64,000 bases of DNA from contig CAYLXB010000008.1 of assembly GCA_964387495.1 (NCBI GenBank), positions 1 through 64,000 of the forward strand, given 5' to 3'. Below, in pieces: positions 26,033 through 34,530 of this stretch. The notes beneath the pieces are model-generated. The model ran no database searches. It had not been told where the DNA came from and saw nothing but the letters and a program-made list of their open reading frames with translations. The position numbers and the translations under genes were made by a program. The first letter of the stretch is position 1, and every line of letters starts with the position of its first letter. This DNA comes from DSXF01 sp964387495. GTDB lineage: Bacteria > Chloroflexota > Anaerolineae > Anaerolineales > Villigracilaceae.

Positions 26033-28597
26033 ATGCCATCCGAGAATCTGCAAATCGAAACCCTGAAATACATACTCGAAAACAGCCACCAGCCGGAGCA
26101 ACTGGACCAGCATCCCTGGGCCCGGAGCCTGCTGGCCCGGGAGTCGGCTGCAAAAACAGCCAGCCCCGGAGAACAGCTGCTGGCTGCCATTGGGGAATTG
26201 TTTGCCCGGATGATGCCCAGCACCCCGCCGCGCCAGGGCAAGCGTCTGGACACGCGCTGGGGAGAGTTTGGGCTGCTGGCAGCCCAGTACTTTGCGCCTC
26301 TGGCTTTCGGCACACCCGTTCCCCCCTCCCTGCGGGACGCGTGGGGACGCATTGATTCGAGCATCCTGCTCTTCGTCTACGGGAAACCCCAGGAAATACC
26401 TTCGAAAGCGGAGAGGGATGCTTATAAATTGGTCGGGGACGAATTGGAGGTGGCGCCCTACAGCACGTTGAGCGATTGGCACCGCAAAGGGCTGCAGCGC
26501 CTGCTGGAAATGATCTTGGCGCGCGAAGCATATCTGTCGAAGTCTCTCTCAAAACCGGCTGTGATTTCGCAAAACGGGCAGGAACTACTGCTGTCTGCAG
26601 GCGCATCCCGGCCGCAGGCAGACCGGAAAGGCATGCCCCGCAGGTCATCATCCAGGGGCCGGCGCTTGATATTTTCTGCACTGGGATTGCTCCTCCTGGG
26701 CCTGCTCCTGGCTGCAGGTCTGAAAGCCTGGCGGGTCTATAAACTGGTCCTGCTCGTCCGGCAGGACGTGGAGCAGTTGCAGTCAGTCATGAATACACAG
26801 GCGGGCAGACTCGAACAGCTCAAGTCTGCCGGGCCGGCACTATCCACACTGCGGCAGGACTTTGCCACCCTGAAAGCCGAAACGCAACCCTTCTTCTGGC
26901 TGGGACCCAGCCTGGGCTGGCTGCCGCAGTATGGCGGGGAACTGGCCGAAATCCAGGACCTGGCGACCTTCGGCGATTCACTGCTGGCATCCGCGGATAT
27001 TTCCGTTCAGACGGTCGCTCCTTTCCTGGAGAATGACAACCTCTCCCAACCGACCCTGTCCAGCCTGGCTGAATTTTTGAGTCAAAGTCAACCGCAATTT
27101 CTGGAAGCCCAAAAAAACCTGGAGCAGGCCGCAGCCGCCCGTGACCGGCTGGACCTGGAGCGCCTCTCGCCGCTGGTGCGCGGCCTGATTGTGGATGAAA
27201 TCGATCCGCTGATGGCGCTCATGCAGGATGGCCTGACCATTGCGGTGGAAGCCCCCCGCGCCCTGGGAGCCACCAGCGAAGGCCCCAAAACCTATCTCCT
27301 GCTGGCCCTCAATGAAGACGAATTACGGCCCAACGGAGGTTTTATCACCGCCGCCGGCACCCTGCTGATCCAGGACAGCCATCTCATCAGTTTTTCATTC
27401 AGAAATTCGAGCTTGCTGGATGATTGGACCAAACCTTACCCCGCCGCCCCCTGGCAGCTCACCAAGTATATGAACAGCCCCGTCCTGGTTTTGCGGGATG
27501 CAAGCTGGTTCGCAGACTATTCCACCAGCGCCTGGTATGCCGAGAATTTCTACGCCTATGTCAGCGACCATTCGGTGGACGGTGTCATCGCATTCGACCA
27601 GCAATTGCTGGTCAGTCTTCTGCGCGCCACAGGACCCATCCAATTGGAAAATATGGACACTCCGATCGATGCAGACAACGTCATCTCCTATATGCGCTCG
27701 GCCAAAACCCCAACTTTGGAAGAGCGGTCGGTAACCTGGGATGACAAGGCTTTCATTAACAGGATAGGTATGGCGTTATCTGAAAAATTGCTTGCCGGAG
27801 ATGTAGACCTGGCCTCACTCTCAAACACCCTGCTGCGCGCACTGGACGAACACAATATACTGATACAGGTGGATAACCCCGCACTGGCCGATTTTTTTGC
27901 CAGACATCATTGGGACGGAACCGTGCGTGCCGGGAATGGGGATTTCCTGCTGGTGGCCGACTCGAATATCGGCTTTAACAAGACCAGTGCGGTTGTCGAA
28001 ACGACGATTGCCTATGACGTCGACCTGACCGATCCCTTGTCGCCGACCGCCTCCCTGACGGTTCTGCACAAGAACAATGCTGCTGCCATGGTCACCTGCT
28101 CACAATGGGACAAAGTTCGTGTGGAAGGCGAAGAAGGGTACCCGATTACGGATTGTTATTGGAACTACATGCGGGTCTACCGGCCTGCCGGCACCACCCT
28201 GCTGGATGCCTCTCCCCAATTCATCCCGGCGAACTGGATGATGAACTATCAAAGTGTCCCCGCACAAGTGGATATTCTAAATGAAGACATCCAGAGTATA
28301 CAGGCATTCGGTACCTTGAAAGTCGTTCCCGGCGGCCAATCGGTCACGACGGATTTCCGCTTTTCCCTGCCGCCGTCCATTTTCGAAACACTCCCGAACG
28401 ATGGGGTGGCCTACCACCTGAAGGTACAAAAACAACCCGGCACCCTGGCCGTGCCCCTGCTCATTCGCGTCCACCTTGCCCCGGAGGTAACGATCACGCA
28501 AACCGCACCTGGAGCTGCTATCGAAAACAACACCGTCCTCTACCAGACCGATCTGCGCCTGGACCGGGAATTCGAGATCATCTACATGCTTCCATAA
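26033..28597 (+). CDS. DUF4012 domain membrane-anchored protein with long cytoplasmic N-terminus
   Basis: An 854-aa protein. Residues 1 to about 205 are soluble and, by topology, cytoplasmic; a positively charged stretch (PRRSSSRGRR) precedes one transmembrane helix at about 212-231. The large external part carries the DUF4012 signature YLLLALNEDELRPNGGFI near residue 421. DUF4012 proteins are common near polysaccharide and surface genes of Chloroflexota and Actinomycetota; their biochemical role is not established. The N-terminal 200 residues are unknown to me. The gene starts 27 bases after the PqqD-like gene, so it may belong to the same transcript. Confidence 0.8.
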   Translation: MPSENLQIETLKYILENSHQPEQLDQHPWARSLLARESAAKTASPGEQLLAAIGELFARMMPSTPPRQGKRLDTRWGEFGLLAAQYFAPLAFGTPVPPSLRDAWGRIDSSILLFVYGKPQEIPSKAERDAYKLVGDELEVAPYSTLSDWHRKGLQRLLEMILAREAYLSKSLSKPAVISQNGQELLLSAGASRPQADRKGMPRRSSSRGRRLIFSALGLLLLGLLLAAGLKAWRVYKLVLLVRQDVEQLQSVMNTQAGRLEQLKSAGPALSTLRQDFATLKAETQPFFWLGPSLGWLPQYGGELAEIQDLATFGDSLLASADISVQTVAPFLENDNLSQPTLSSLAEFLSQSQPQFLEAQKNLEQAAAARDRLDLERLSPLVRGLIVDEIDPLMALMQDGLTIAVEAPRALGATSEGPKTYLLLALNEDELRPNGGFITAAGTLLIQDSHLISFSFRNSSLLDDWTKPYPAAPWQLTKYMNSPVLVLRDASWFADYSTSAWYAENFYAYVSDHSVDGVIAFDQQLLVSLLRATGPIQLENMDTPIDADNVISYMRSAKTPTLEERSVTWDDKAFINRIGMALSEKLLAGDVDLASLSNTLLRALDEHNILIQVDNPALADFFARHHWDGTVRAGNGDFLLVADSNIGFNKTSAVVETTIAYDVDLTDPLSPTASLTVLHKNNAAAMVTCSQWDKVRVEGEEGYPITDCYWNYMRVYRPAGTTLLDASPQFIPANWMMNYQSVPAQVDILNEDIQSIQAFGTLKVVPGGQSVTTDFRFSLPPSIFETLPNDGVAYHLKVQKQPGTLAVPLLIRVHLAPEVTITQTAPGAAIENNTVLYQTDLRLDREFEIIYMLP

Positions 28598-28680
28598 ATC
28601 CGGCCTAAATCCGAAGCCGGCCCTGCGAATTTGGAGATAAAATTGGTTCTGTTACATCTCAACCGGAGGAACGAGGAACT

Positions 28681-29742
28681 ATGAATAAGTACATCCGAGT
28701 TTTTATCGTCATCGCCCTGGTGGTTGCCGTGGTTATGGTAGCCAGGAACAGCCCTGCTTGGGCATCTTCCCTGTCTGAACGGGAATCATGGGGCTCCCGG
28801 CTGCTGTTGGGCGACGTGGTCAATGCCCCCCTGCCAACAAGCATCCAGATCAACGGGGACGGAAATTTCAACATCGGGGGCGTTTGTACTTATGAAATCG
28901 ATATCAAGGATGCTGCCATTAATAAACTCCTGATCGATGCGGATGCAGAGGTCCCAATCAAAGAGTCCATGAAAGTGCCATTTTCCGGAAAGGGCGAACT
29001 TTTTTACCCGGGCTGCCACTTTGTGTATAACAAAGATAATAAAGTAGTGGACATCCTGAGCACGGAAGATGCCGACGCAAAAGTCTGCTTCGGCGCCAAT
29101 CCGGATATGGAGTTGAAGATCTACTACTACATGGATAATCCGGAAAATGGATACCGCGTCTGGAGTCTGCTCCCCTCCACCATCGAAGATGACGGCCGCT
29201 TGGTTTGTGCCCCTGCTTACTACACAGGTGTCTATATGCCGGCAGGGTACGTCGTCCCCAGGCCGGATTCGCCTTTCAGCGAAGATACCATCACCACTCC
29301 AGGGACGATCAAGGGCACGGTCGTCACACCGCCCTTTACAACTTTGATTACCGAATCGGGCACATACACTGCAGGCGGCGTTTGCATGCTTAAAGTTGAA
29401 TATCGCATTGATGGCCTTTCAGATGCCCTGCATGTGGAACCTCCCGCGCAGGATACCCTCACAGTGCCTTTCCCTGGCCTGGAAGACCTACTGTATTTCC
29501 CCGGCTGTCATGTGATCCATTACAGGGATTCCAAGGTCAAGCCGACCATGACCCGCCAGGAAGGCGACTGGGAAATCTGTTTTGCCGCCCGCCCGGGTAA
29601 GGAGATGACGATCTACTACTATCGGGATGATCTCACCAGAATCACTCCCCCCTGGCTTCCGCTTGAGACCACGACCGAAAACGGCATGGCCTGCGCCAAT
29701 TTGGTGGATTTCTCAGCCGTTTACACGCCCGCCGGAAAGTGA
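28681..29742 (+). CDS. Secreted protein with two copies of a four-cysteine domain
   Basis: A 353-aa exported protein of unknown function with signal peptide MNKYIRVFIVIALVVAVVMV and a likely AWA cleavage site near residue 28. The mature part contains two homologous units (about 60-190 and 225-352), each with the same order: GGVC, then a short insert, VPFxG, L(F/Y)xPGCH, then V/ICF, KIYYY or TIYYY, and a C-terminal Cys before Y(T)GVYMPAG or SAVYTPAG. Four conserved Cys per unit suggest two disulfides each. The ribosome binding site ggaggaacgagg is good. No known domain recognised. Confidence 0.75.
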   Translation: MNKYIRVFIVIALVVAVVMVARNSPAWASSLSERESWGSRLLLGDVVNAPLPTSIQINGDGNFNIGGVCTYEIDIKDAAINKLLIDADAEVPIKESMKVPFSGKGELFYPGCHFVYNKDNKVVDILSTEDADAKVCFGANPDMELKIYYYMDNPENGYRVWSLLPSTIEDDGRLVCAPAYYTGVYMPAGYVVPRPDSPFSEDTITTPGTIKGTVVTPPFTTLITESGTYTAGGVCMLKVEYRIDGLSDALHVEPPAQDTLTVPFPGLEDLLYFPGCHVIHYRDSKVKPTMTRQEGDWEICFAARPGKEMTIYYYRDDLTRITPPWLPLETTTENGMACANLVDFSAVYTPAGK

Positions 29743-29771
29743 TTTCCACATCGTCTAGCCGAAATAACCGA

Positions 29772-29809
29772 AATGACAGGATGGAGGCTCCGGCCTCTAT
29801 CCTGTCATT
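29772..29809 (+). terminator. Very stable hairpin with UNCG-type tetraloop
   Basis: A 17-bp stem (AATGACAGGAT, a G:U pair, then GAGGC, with their complements) closes the loop TCCG, which is a UNCG-class tetraloop in RNA. It lies 29 bases after the four-Cys protein gene and 8 bases before the next ATG. No T-run follows on the + strand, so it may be a factor-assisted terminator, a 3' stabiliser, or a structure that limits translation of the next gene. Confidence 0.6.
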
Positions 29810-29817
29810 GATTCACC

Positions 29818-31311
29818 ATGCAGCCGAATAAACATTCACTTCGCCCCCTTCCGGCAGTCCTGCTGGTCATTTCACTGCTGGCAGTTTATCTGGCCAGCAT
29901 GGCCCGCGGGCCTACCTGGGCGCATTACGGTGCAGACGGGAGCGACCTGATCACCGCCGCAGCCACAGGAGGCGTGGCCCACCCCACCGGGTATCCGCTC
30001 TATCTCCTGCTGGCGCGCCTGTTTCAGTGGCTGCCGTTGGGCTCACTGGCTTTCCGCACCAACCTGATGTCGGCAGTGGACACCATTTGTGCAGCTCTCC
30101 TGGTGTACAGGCTGGTAGCCTGTGCCCTGTTGCCCGCCAACCCGGACAAATACTGGCTGGCAGGCCTGGCAGGGGCCTATGCTTTCGGGCTCGCGCCGCT
30201 GGTCTGGTCCCAGGCAGTCATCACCGAAGTTTATGCCCTGCATGGATTATTCATCCTCCTCATTTTATGTCTTGCCGCTGGCTGCCGGTACACGTCCTTG
30301 ACTCCTGGGAAGTTGGATGCCCTGCTGGGACTCACCTTCGGTCTATCCATGGGGAACCATGTCACCACCATTTTCCTGCTCCCGGTTGTATTCCTGGCCG
30401 GGGTGCCCCGCAATGATGGACTCACCCGCCCGCCGGGAATCTCTGTTCTGCGCCGCCTGGCCTGGTCAGGGGCCGGATTGCTGGTTTATCTGGTATTGCC
30501 CCTGCGCGCCATCTCCGCTCCCCCTGTCAATTGGGGCAACCCGGTTAACCTGGAACGCCTGGCCTGGCTGGTATCCGCCAGGTTGTACCAGGACCAGTTC
30601 CTGGCACTCTCCGTTTCATCCTTCTGGGAACGCATCCAGACCGAAGCCGCGCTCCTGCTCCAGCAGTTTGGCATCCCAGGCCTGGTGCTTGGATTGTCAG
30701 GTTTCATTATCTTCTTTACCCGATCTCCCTTGTATCGAAGCACGCTCTGGACAGCAGTAGTCTTTTCCCTCTTTGCAATTGCATATGGGACCGGCGATTC
30801 GTCCGTCTATCTGATCCCGGCCTGCGCATGTTTTGCCATCTGGATCGGGATCGGCCTTGGGAAATTGATGGAGGCGTTCACCCGGCGTCTTCCGGCCGCC
30901 GGCTGGCTGCTGGGGTTGGGCCTGATTCTTTACATAGGGATTCAGGCAGGCAGCCACTGGCATCTGGTGGATGCTTCCCGGGATCTGCGTGCAGAGCGGT
31001 TTGGAGATCAAATCCTCGCCCAGGCGCCTGAACATGCGATCATCTTCGCCCGGGGAGACCAGGCCGTCTTCACCCTCTGGTATTACCATTTTGCCCTTCA
31101 CAAACGCCCTGATCTGGCAATCATCGCTGCGGACATGCTCCCCTTTGACTGGTACCAGGAAACATTGCGGTCCGCCTATCCGGCTCTGGCCCTGCCGGCA
31201 TCTTTACCGTTCCCTGAAGCAGTCCGGGCAGCCAACCCGGAGCGCCCGGTTTGCCATGTGCAGGCCCACCCCTGGACGCTGATCACCTGCAGCCCCGCAC
31301 AGCAACCCTGA
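29818..31311 (+). CDS. DUF2723 family GT-C-like integral membrane protein
   Basis: A 497-aa polytopic membrane protein. The N-terminal loop after TM1 reads GPTWAHYGADGSDLITAAAT, then GVAHPTGYPLYLLLARLFQW, the DUF2723 signature; the acidic residues in this first external loop are typical of GT-C glycosyltransferases such as protein O-mannosyltransferases. About ten further hydrophobic segments follow and a short soluble C-terminus contains IIFARGDQAVFTLWYY. It probably uses a polyprenyl-phosphate sugar as donor outside the membrane; the acceptor is unknown. No clear ribosome binding site precedes ATG 29818 because the strong hairpin sits there. Confidence 0.8.
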   Translation: MQPNKHSLRPLPAVLLVISLLAVYLASMARGPTWAHYGADGSDLITAAATGGVAHPTGYPLYLLLARLFQWLPLGSLAFRTNLMSAVDTICAALLVYRLVACALLPANPDKYWLAGLAGAYAFGLAPLVWSQAVITEVYALHGLFILLILCLAAGCRYTSLTPGKLDALLGLTFGLSMGNHVTTIFLLPVVFLAGVPRNDGLTRPPGISVLRRLAWSGAGLLVYLVLPLRAISAPPVNWGNPVNLERLAWLVSARLYQDQFLALSVSSFWERIQTEAALLLQQFGIPGLVLGLSGFIIFFTRSPLYRSTLWTAVVFSLFAIAYGTGDSSVYLIPACACFAIWIGIGLGKLMEAFTRRLPAAGWLLGLGLILYIGIQAGSHWHLVDASRDLRAERFGDQILAQAPEHAIIFARGDQAVFTLWYYHFALHKRPDLAIIAADMLPFDWYQETLRSAYPALALPASLPFPEAVRAANPERPVCHVQAHPWTLITCSPAQQP

Positions 31312-31427
31312 ATTGATTGTGAAGTTTCTTTCCTGGCTTGCGGCCGGGTCCATGATAACAAAATAAGGCCGTGAATTTTCGAAAAGCCGCTGTTCCCGCG
31401 ACCCTTATCCACACATTCCACCTACTA

Positions 31428-31476
31428 AATCTATAAGTAGATTGAAAACTCGCTGCAAGATATCAGGTGATACAAT
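31428..31476 (+). promoter_or_regulatory. Candidate promoter with extended -10 and a short palindrome
   Basis: The 295-base gap 31312-31606 has no supported ORF. It holds an extended -10 element TGATACAAT (31468-31476) preceded by a small palindrome AATCTA-TAAG-TAGATT (31428-31443) that could be an operator. No good -35 is found at 17 bases. The pentapeptide lipoprotein gene starts 130 bases downstream, leaving a long 5' leader. Confidence 0.35.
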
Positions 31477-31606
31477 TTCTTCCAAGAAATAATGCAATAA
31501 TTTGACCAGCAAGCAGAAACGCAGGAGGCCGAAAGCAAATACAGAAAATCACCCGCTTCGTACCAACTGGCAACCAAAAAACACATCAAACACAAGGAGA
31601 CTCAAA

Positions 31607-32557
31607 ATGACACAGAAATCCGTTTTCGCCCGGTTGAGCAAGATATCACTGCTGCTTACCGTAATCCTGATCAGCGCTTCGCTGATGCTGTCTGCCTGCG
31701 ACGTGGATCTTTCCGGAGCTGCTGGTGGCAAGAACAAGGTGGACCTTACCCAGGACCTGCGCGGCGCAGACCTGCACGGGGCCAACTTGAGCGGCGTTGA
31801 CTTGAGCGGGCGCGACCTGACCGGGGCTAACCTGGTCGGCGCCACCTTGAGCCGCGCCAACCTGAACGGCGCAAACTTGAGTGCGATCAACGGCAGCGGC
31901 CTTACCCTGACCGGCGCAAAGATGTCCAACGCCATCCTGGCCGGCGCCATCCTGGAAAATGCCCTCATGGGCAAGGCCAACTTGACCGGTGCCGATCTGA
32001 GCGGCGCCGACCTGATAGGGGTTGATCTGGGCACCACGACCCTGAGCGGCGCCATGTATACCGCCACCACAACCTGGCCGGCTGGATTTGACCCGGCCGC
32101 AGCCGGAGCCGTGCTGGCAGCCTCCGAAGACGGCGGCGGAGTAGTATCCCAGCAAAGTGAACCCCAGCCGACCGAACCCCCGGCCGGCGGCGGAGACACT
32201 TCCAATACCGGAGGTGTAGACCTGAGCGGGAATCTGGCCGGCGCTGATCTGCAGGGATTGTACCTTGCAGGGGTTGACCTGAGCGGACGTGACCTGGACA
32301 GCGCCAACCTGAGCAATTCTGACCTGAGCGGTGCCAACCTGAACGCTGCCAACCTGCGCAATGCCAAGCTCGTCGGATCAAACCTGGCCAACGCCCAGTT
32401 CCTTGGTGCCATCCTGCAGCAGGCTGATCTGAGCGGCGCTGACCTGACCGGCGCTACGCTCACCGGGGCCGACCTGACCGGGGCGACCTACACCAGTGCA
32501 ACCATCTGGCCTGCCGGCTTCGACCCCGCTGCAGTTGGTGCAACACTGCTACCCTGA
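31607..32557 (+). CDS. Pentapeptide-repeat lipoprotein
   Basis: A 316-aa lipoprotein. The signal peptide ends in the lipobox LSAC near residue 31. Two blocks of A(D/N)LxG pentapeptide repeats follow (about 45-150 and 205-295), separated by a low-complexity Pro/Gly/Ser linker. Each block ends with nearly the same sequence, TTTWPAGFDPAAAGA and SATIWPAGFDPAAVGA, showing that the whole unit was duplicated. Pentapeptide blocks form a right-handed quadrilateral beta-helix; the function outside the membrane is unknown. AAGGAG precedes ATG 31607; an upstream in-frame extension lacks signal features and is rejected. Confidence 0.85.
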   Translation: MTQKSVFARLSKISLLLTVILISASLMLSACDVDLSGAAGGKNKVDLTQDLRGADLHGANLSGVDLSGRDLTGANLVGATLSRANLNGANLSAINGSGLTLTGAKMSNAILAGAILENALMGKANLTGADLSGADLIGVDLGTTTLSGAMYTATTTWPAGFDPAAAGAVLAASEDGGGVVSQQSEPQPTEPPAGGGDTSNTGGVDLSGNLAGADLQGLYLAGVDLSGRDLDSANLSNSDLSGANLNAANLRNAKLVGSNLANAQFLGAILQQADLSGADLTGATLTGADLTGATYTSATIWPAGFDPAAVGATLLP

Positions 32558-32574
32558 TTTTGACTAGCATCCCT

Positions 32575-32600
32575 CCGGCTGCCTGTACATGGACAGCCGG
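32575..32600. terminator. Hairpin after the pentapeptide lipoprotein gene
   Basis: CCGGCTG (32575-32581) pairs with CAGCCGG (32594-32600) around a 12-base loop, 18 bases after the stop codon. It is the first of two hairpins between convergent genes and probably ends the + strand transcript. Confidence 0.55.
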
Positions 32601-32618
32601 GTGACCGGTACGATAAAC

Positions 32619-32658
32619 TCACACCCCTGGCAGATATCTGAACTAGCCAGGGGTGTGA
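32619..32658. terminator. Bidirectional terminator between convergent operons
   Basis: A perfect 13-bp stem TCACACCCCTGGC / GCCAGGGGTGTGA with a 14-base loop lies between the + strand lipoprotein gene and the - strand MBL gene. It is well placed to stop transcription from both sides. T-runs are poor on both strands. Confidence 0.6.
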
Positions 32659-32749
32659 TGTTGATCGCACCAAGCTTTTCTTGCTGGCAGTTTGCCAGCC
32701 TTCATTTGAAGGGATCTGTGGATGGAGTTCGTACGGGGAATTCAATCCT

Positions 32750-33628
32750 CTAACCGCCATCCAGCCGGAAACCATCCCCCGTACAACCGATATCAACCGG
32801 CAGGCCCGGATTCGTTTTTCTGAGCACAGAGACAGCCTCTTCCGCATGCTCCGGCCTCCACAACTCGTCCGCATGCCGGCCCCACTCATTTAAATGGGTC
32901 AGGATGATCCGCCTGGGATGAAGCGCCAGGCAAAAATTACAAAAGGGCTCCAGCAGGGGTGCAGGAGAGTGTAAAGCCGCCCCCCTGCCCAGCCACAGAT
33001 GCGCAAAGAGGCAGTCGACTGCGCCAAAGGAAGGCAGCCGCGAAACATCATACGTGCGCGTGTCCCCCGGAAACAGCCAGCGCTTCCCGGCAGACTCCAC
33101 CAGGTAGCCCATTGCCGGAACGCCGCGTTGGCCGGCCGGCTGGGCAGGGTCATCTTCCCAATGCAGGCCGTCGAAAGGGGTAATCCGCAGTCCGTCAAAC
33201 GCAAGAGGCTCCAGAGGGCGCGGCACGCTGATCTTGCGGCTGGACAGGCCTGCCTCTTCCACCAGAGGCAGGAGAGGTGCCGGGACGACCCAGCGGGCAG
33301 GCAGTTCTCTCAAGGCACGGATCATCCCGGCATTGAAATGATCCGAATGGCGGTGAGTCAGCAGGATCAGGGACAGCCTGTCCAGGTCTGGGAGAAGATT
33401 CACTTCCGGAGCATCGGGGACGCGGTCTTTCAGCGTCAATGGGTCGATCGCCCAGCGGATACCCCCGGTTTGAAAAATGTAATTGGCTGCATAGATCAGC
33501 CACGCCCGGTCTTCACTGACCGGGCGTCGCCACTCAGAGATCATCCTGGACCAGAGTGCAGGATACTCAGCCGCAGCCAGGGTCCGTCGGTGAGTGATCT
33601 CTGCCTGTTTCTCAGAGAAGCGATCCAT
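32750..33628 (-). CDS. MBL-fold metallohydrolase (UlaG-like)
   Basis: A 292-aa metallo-beta-lactamase-fold protein with the metal motif THRHSDHFN (HxHxDH), a later Asp in LFPGDTRTYD and a C-terminal His in ILTHLNEW. The general layout resembles UlaG-type lactonases and phosphodiesterases. It is the last gene of a long - strand series and overlaps the PfkB kinase gene upstream by 17 bp, so the two are probably co-translated. Starts at 33628 or 33643 are both possible. In a phosphate-sugar locus, a sugar-phosphate lactonase or phosphodiesterase is a reasonable but unproven role. Confidence 0.75.
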   Translation of the reverse strand: MDRFSEKQAEITHRRTLAAAEYPALWSRMISEWRRPVSEDRAWLIYAANYIFQTGGIRWAIDPLTLKDRVPDAPEVNLLPDLDRLSLILLTHRHSDHFNAGMIRALRELPARWVVPAPLLPLVEEAGLSSRKISVPRPLEPLAFDGLRITPFDGLHWEDDPAQPAGQRGVPAMGYLVESAGKRWLFPGDTRTYDVSRLPSFGAVDCLFAHLWLGRGAALHSPAPLLEPFCNFCLALHPRRIILTHLNEWGRHADELWRPEHAEEAVSVLRKTNPGLPVDIGCTGDGFRLDGG

Positions 33629-34511
33629 GGTTGTACTTTTCATGGATGAAGGCTTCCACCTCGCTGATCGGCCGGTTGAAGGGGCCAAGGGTTTCCATTT
33701 TCAGACTGGTGACAGCTGCGGCCCAAACCCCGGCTTCGCGCGGCGGTTTGGATAGACGCATGGCCATATAGGTGCCGATGCAGGTGTCGCCGCGGCCGCT
33801 GCGGCCGTCCAGGCAGGCCGGGTAAAACCCCAGTTCGTGAAATTCACCGTTTGCATAAATCAATACGCCATCCTTGTGAGTCAGTACGATTTCCCGCGGT
33901 CCCAGGTCGGCATAGATTTGGGCAGCCTTGAAGATGTCTGTCTCGCCGGTCAGGAACTCGGCCTCGACGGCATCGCTCTTGACAGTATCAACACAAGCCA
34001 GCGTTTCTTCCATTTGCCCCCAGGGTTCGTACTTGAGTTCGATGTCGCGCAGGACACGCACGAACCCCTGCATATCGGCCGCTACGGTAACTTTTTTCTC
34101 CTTGAGTTTGCAAATGACATCCAACCCCACCTCTCCCCGCAGGCTCGGCCCAATGACTGCTGATTTCATTTCCAGGCTTTCGACTTCACGGGGTGCGATC
34201 GAGCCGGCCACCCCGCGCACGGTCAGGGTACGGATATCCGGATTCGTAGTTGGATATTCCAGCTGCATCAGCGTGGATTGGGGTGTATAGGTTGGAAAAC
34301 AGGCAACCCCGGCGCGGCTCAAATTATCGACCACATGGCTGTCTTCTCTGGCCAGGTGGGTGACAATGGCCGCCGACAATCCCAGGCGGGCCGCAGCATA
34401 GGCCGCATAACACGCACCTCCACCATCCACATATCTGACTCCGGCAGGGGAGATGATGGTATCTTTTGTATAGTTCCCAATATAAACCACATCATAAATT
34501 TTGGAATTCAT
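33612..34511 (-). CDS. PfkB family carbohydrate kinase
   Basis: A ribokinase-fold kinase of 299 aa. The N-terminal glycine-rich motif is VDGGGACYAAYAAARLG, and the C-terminal catalytic signature is DGRSGRGDTCIGTYM, in which GRGD replaces the common GAGD anion hole and Asp is the base. It would phosphorylate a sugar or polyol with ATP. A ribosome binding site (gagagga) precedes ATG 34511. Placed between the phosphate permease and the MBL hydrolase; substrate unknown. Confidence 0.82.
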   Translation of the reverse strand: MNSKIYDVVYIGNYTKDTIISPAGVRYVDGGGACYAAYAAARLGLSAAIVTHLAREDSHVVDNLSRAGVACFPTYTPQSTLMQLEYPTTNPDIRTLTVRGVAGSIAPREVESLEMKSAVIGPSLRGEVGLDVICKLKEKKVTVAADMQGFVRVLRDIELKYEPWGQMEETLACVDTVKSDAVEAEFLTGETDIFKAAQIYADLGPREIVLTHKDGVLIYANGEFHELGFYPACLDGRSGRGDTCIGTYMAMRLSKPPREAGVWAAAVTSLKMETLGPFNRPISEVEAFIHEKYNHGSLL

Positions 34512-34530
34512 GTAATCCTCTCATAGTAGA

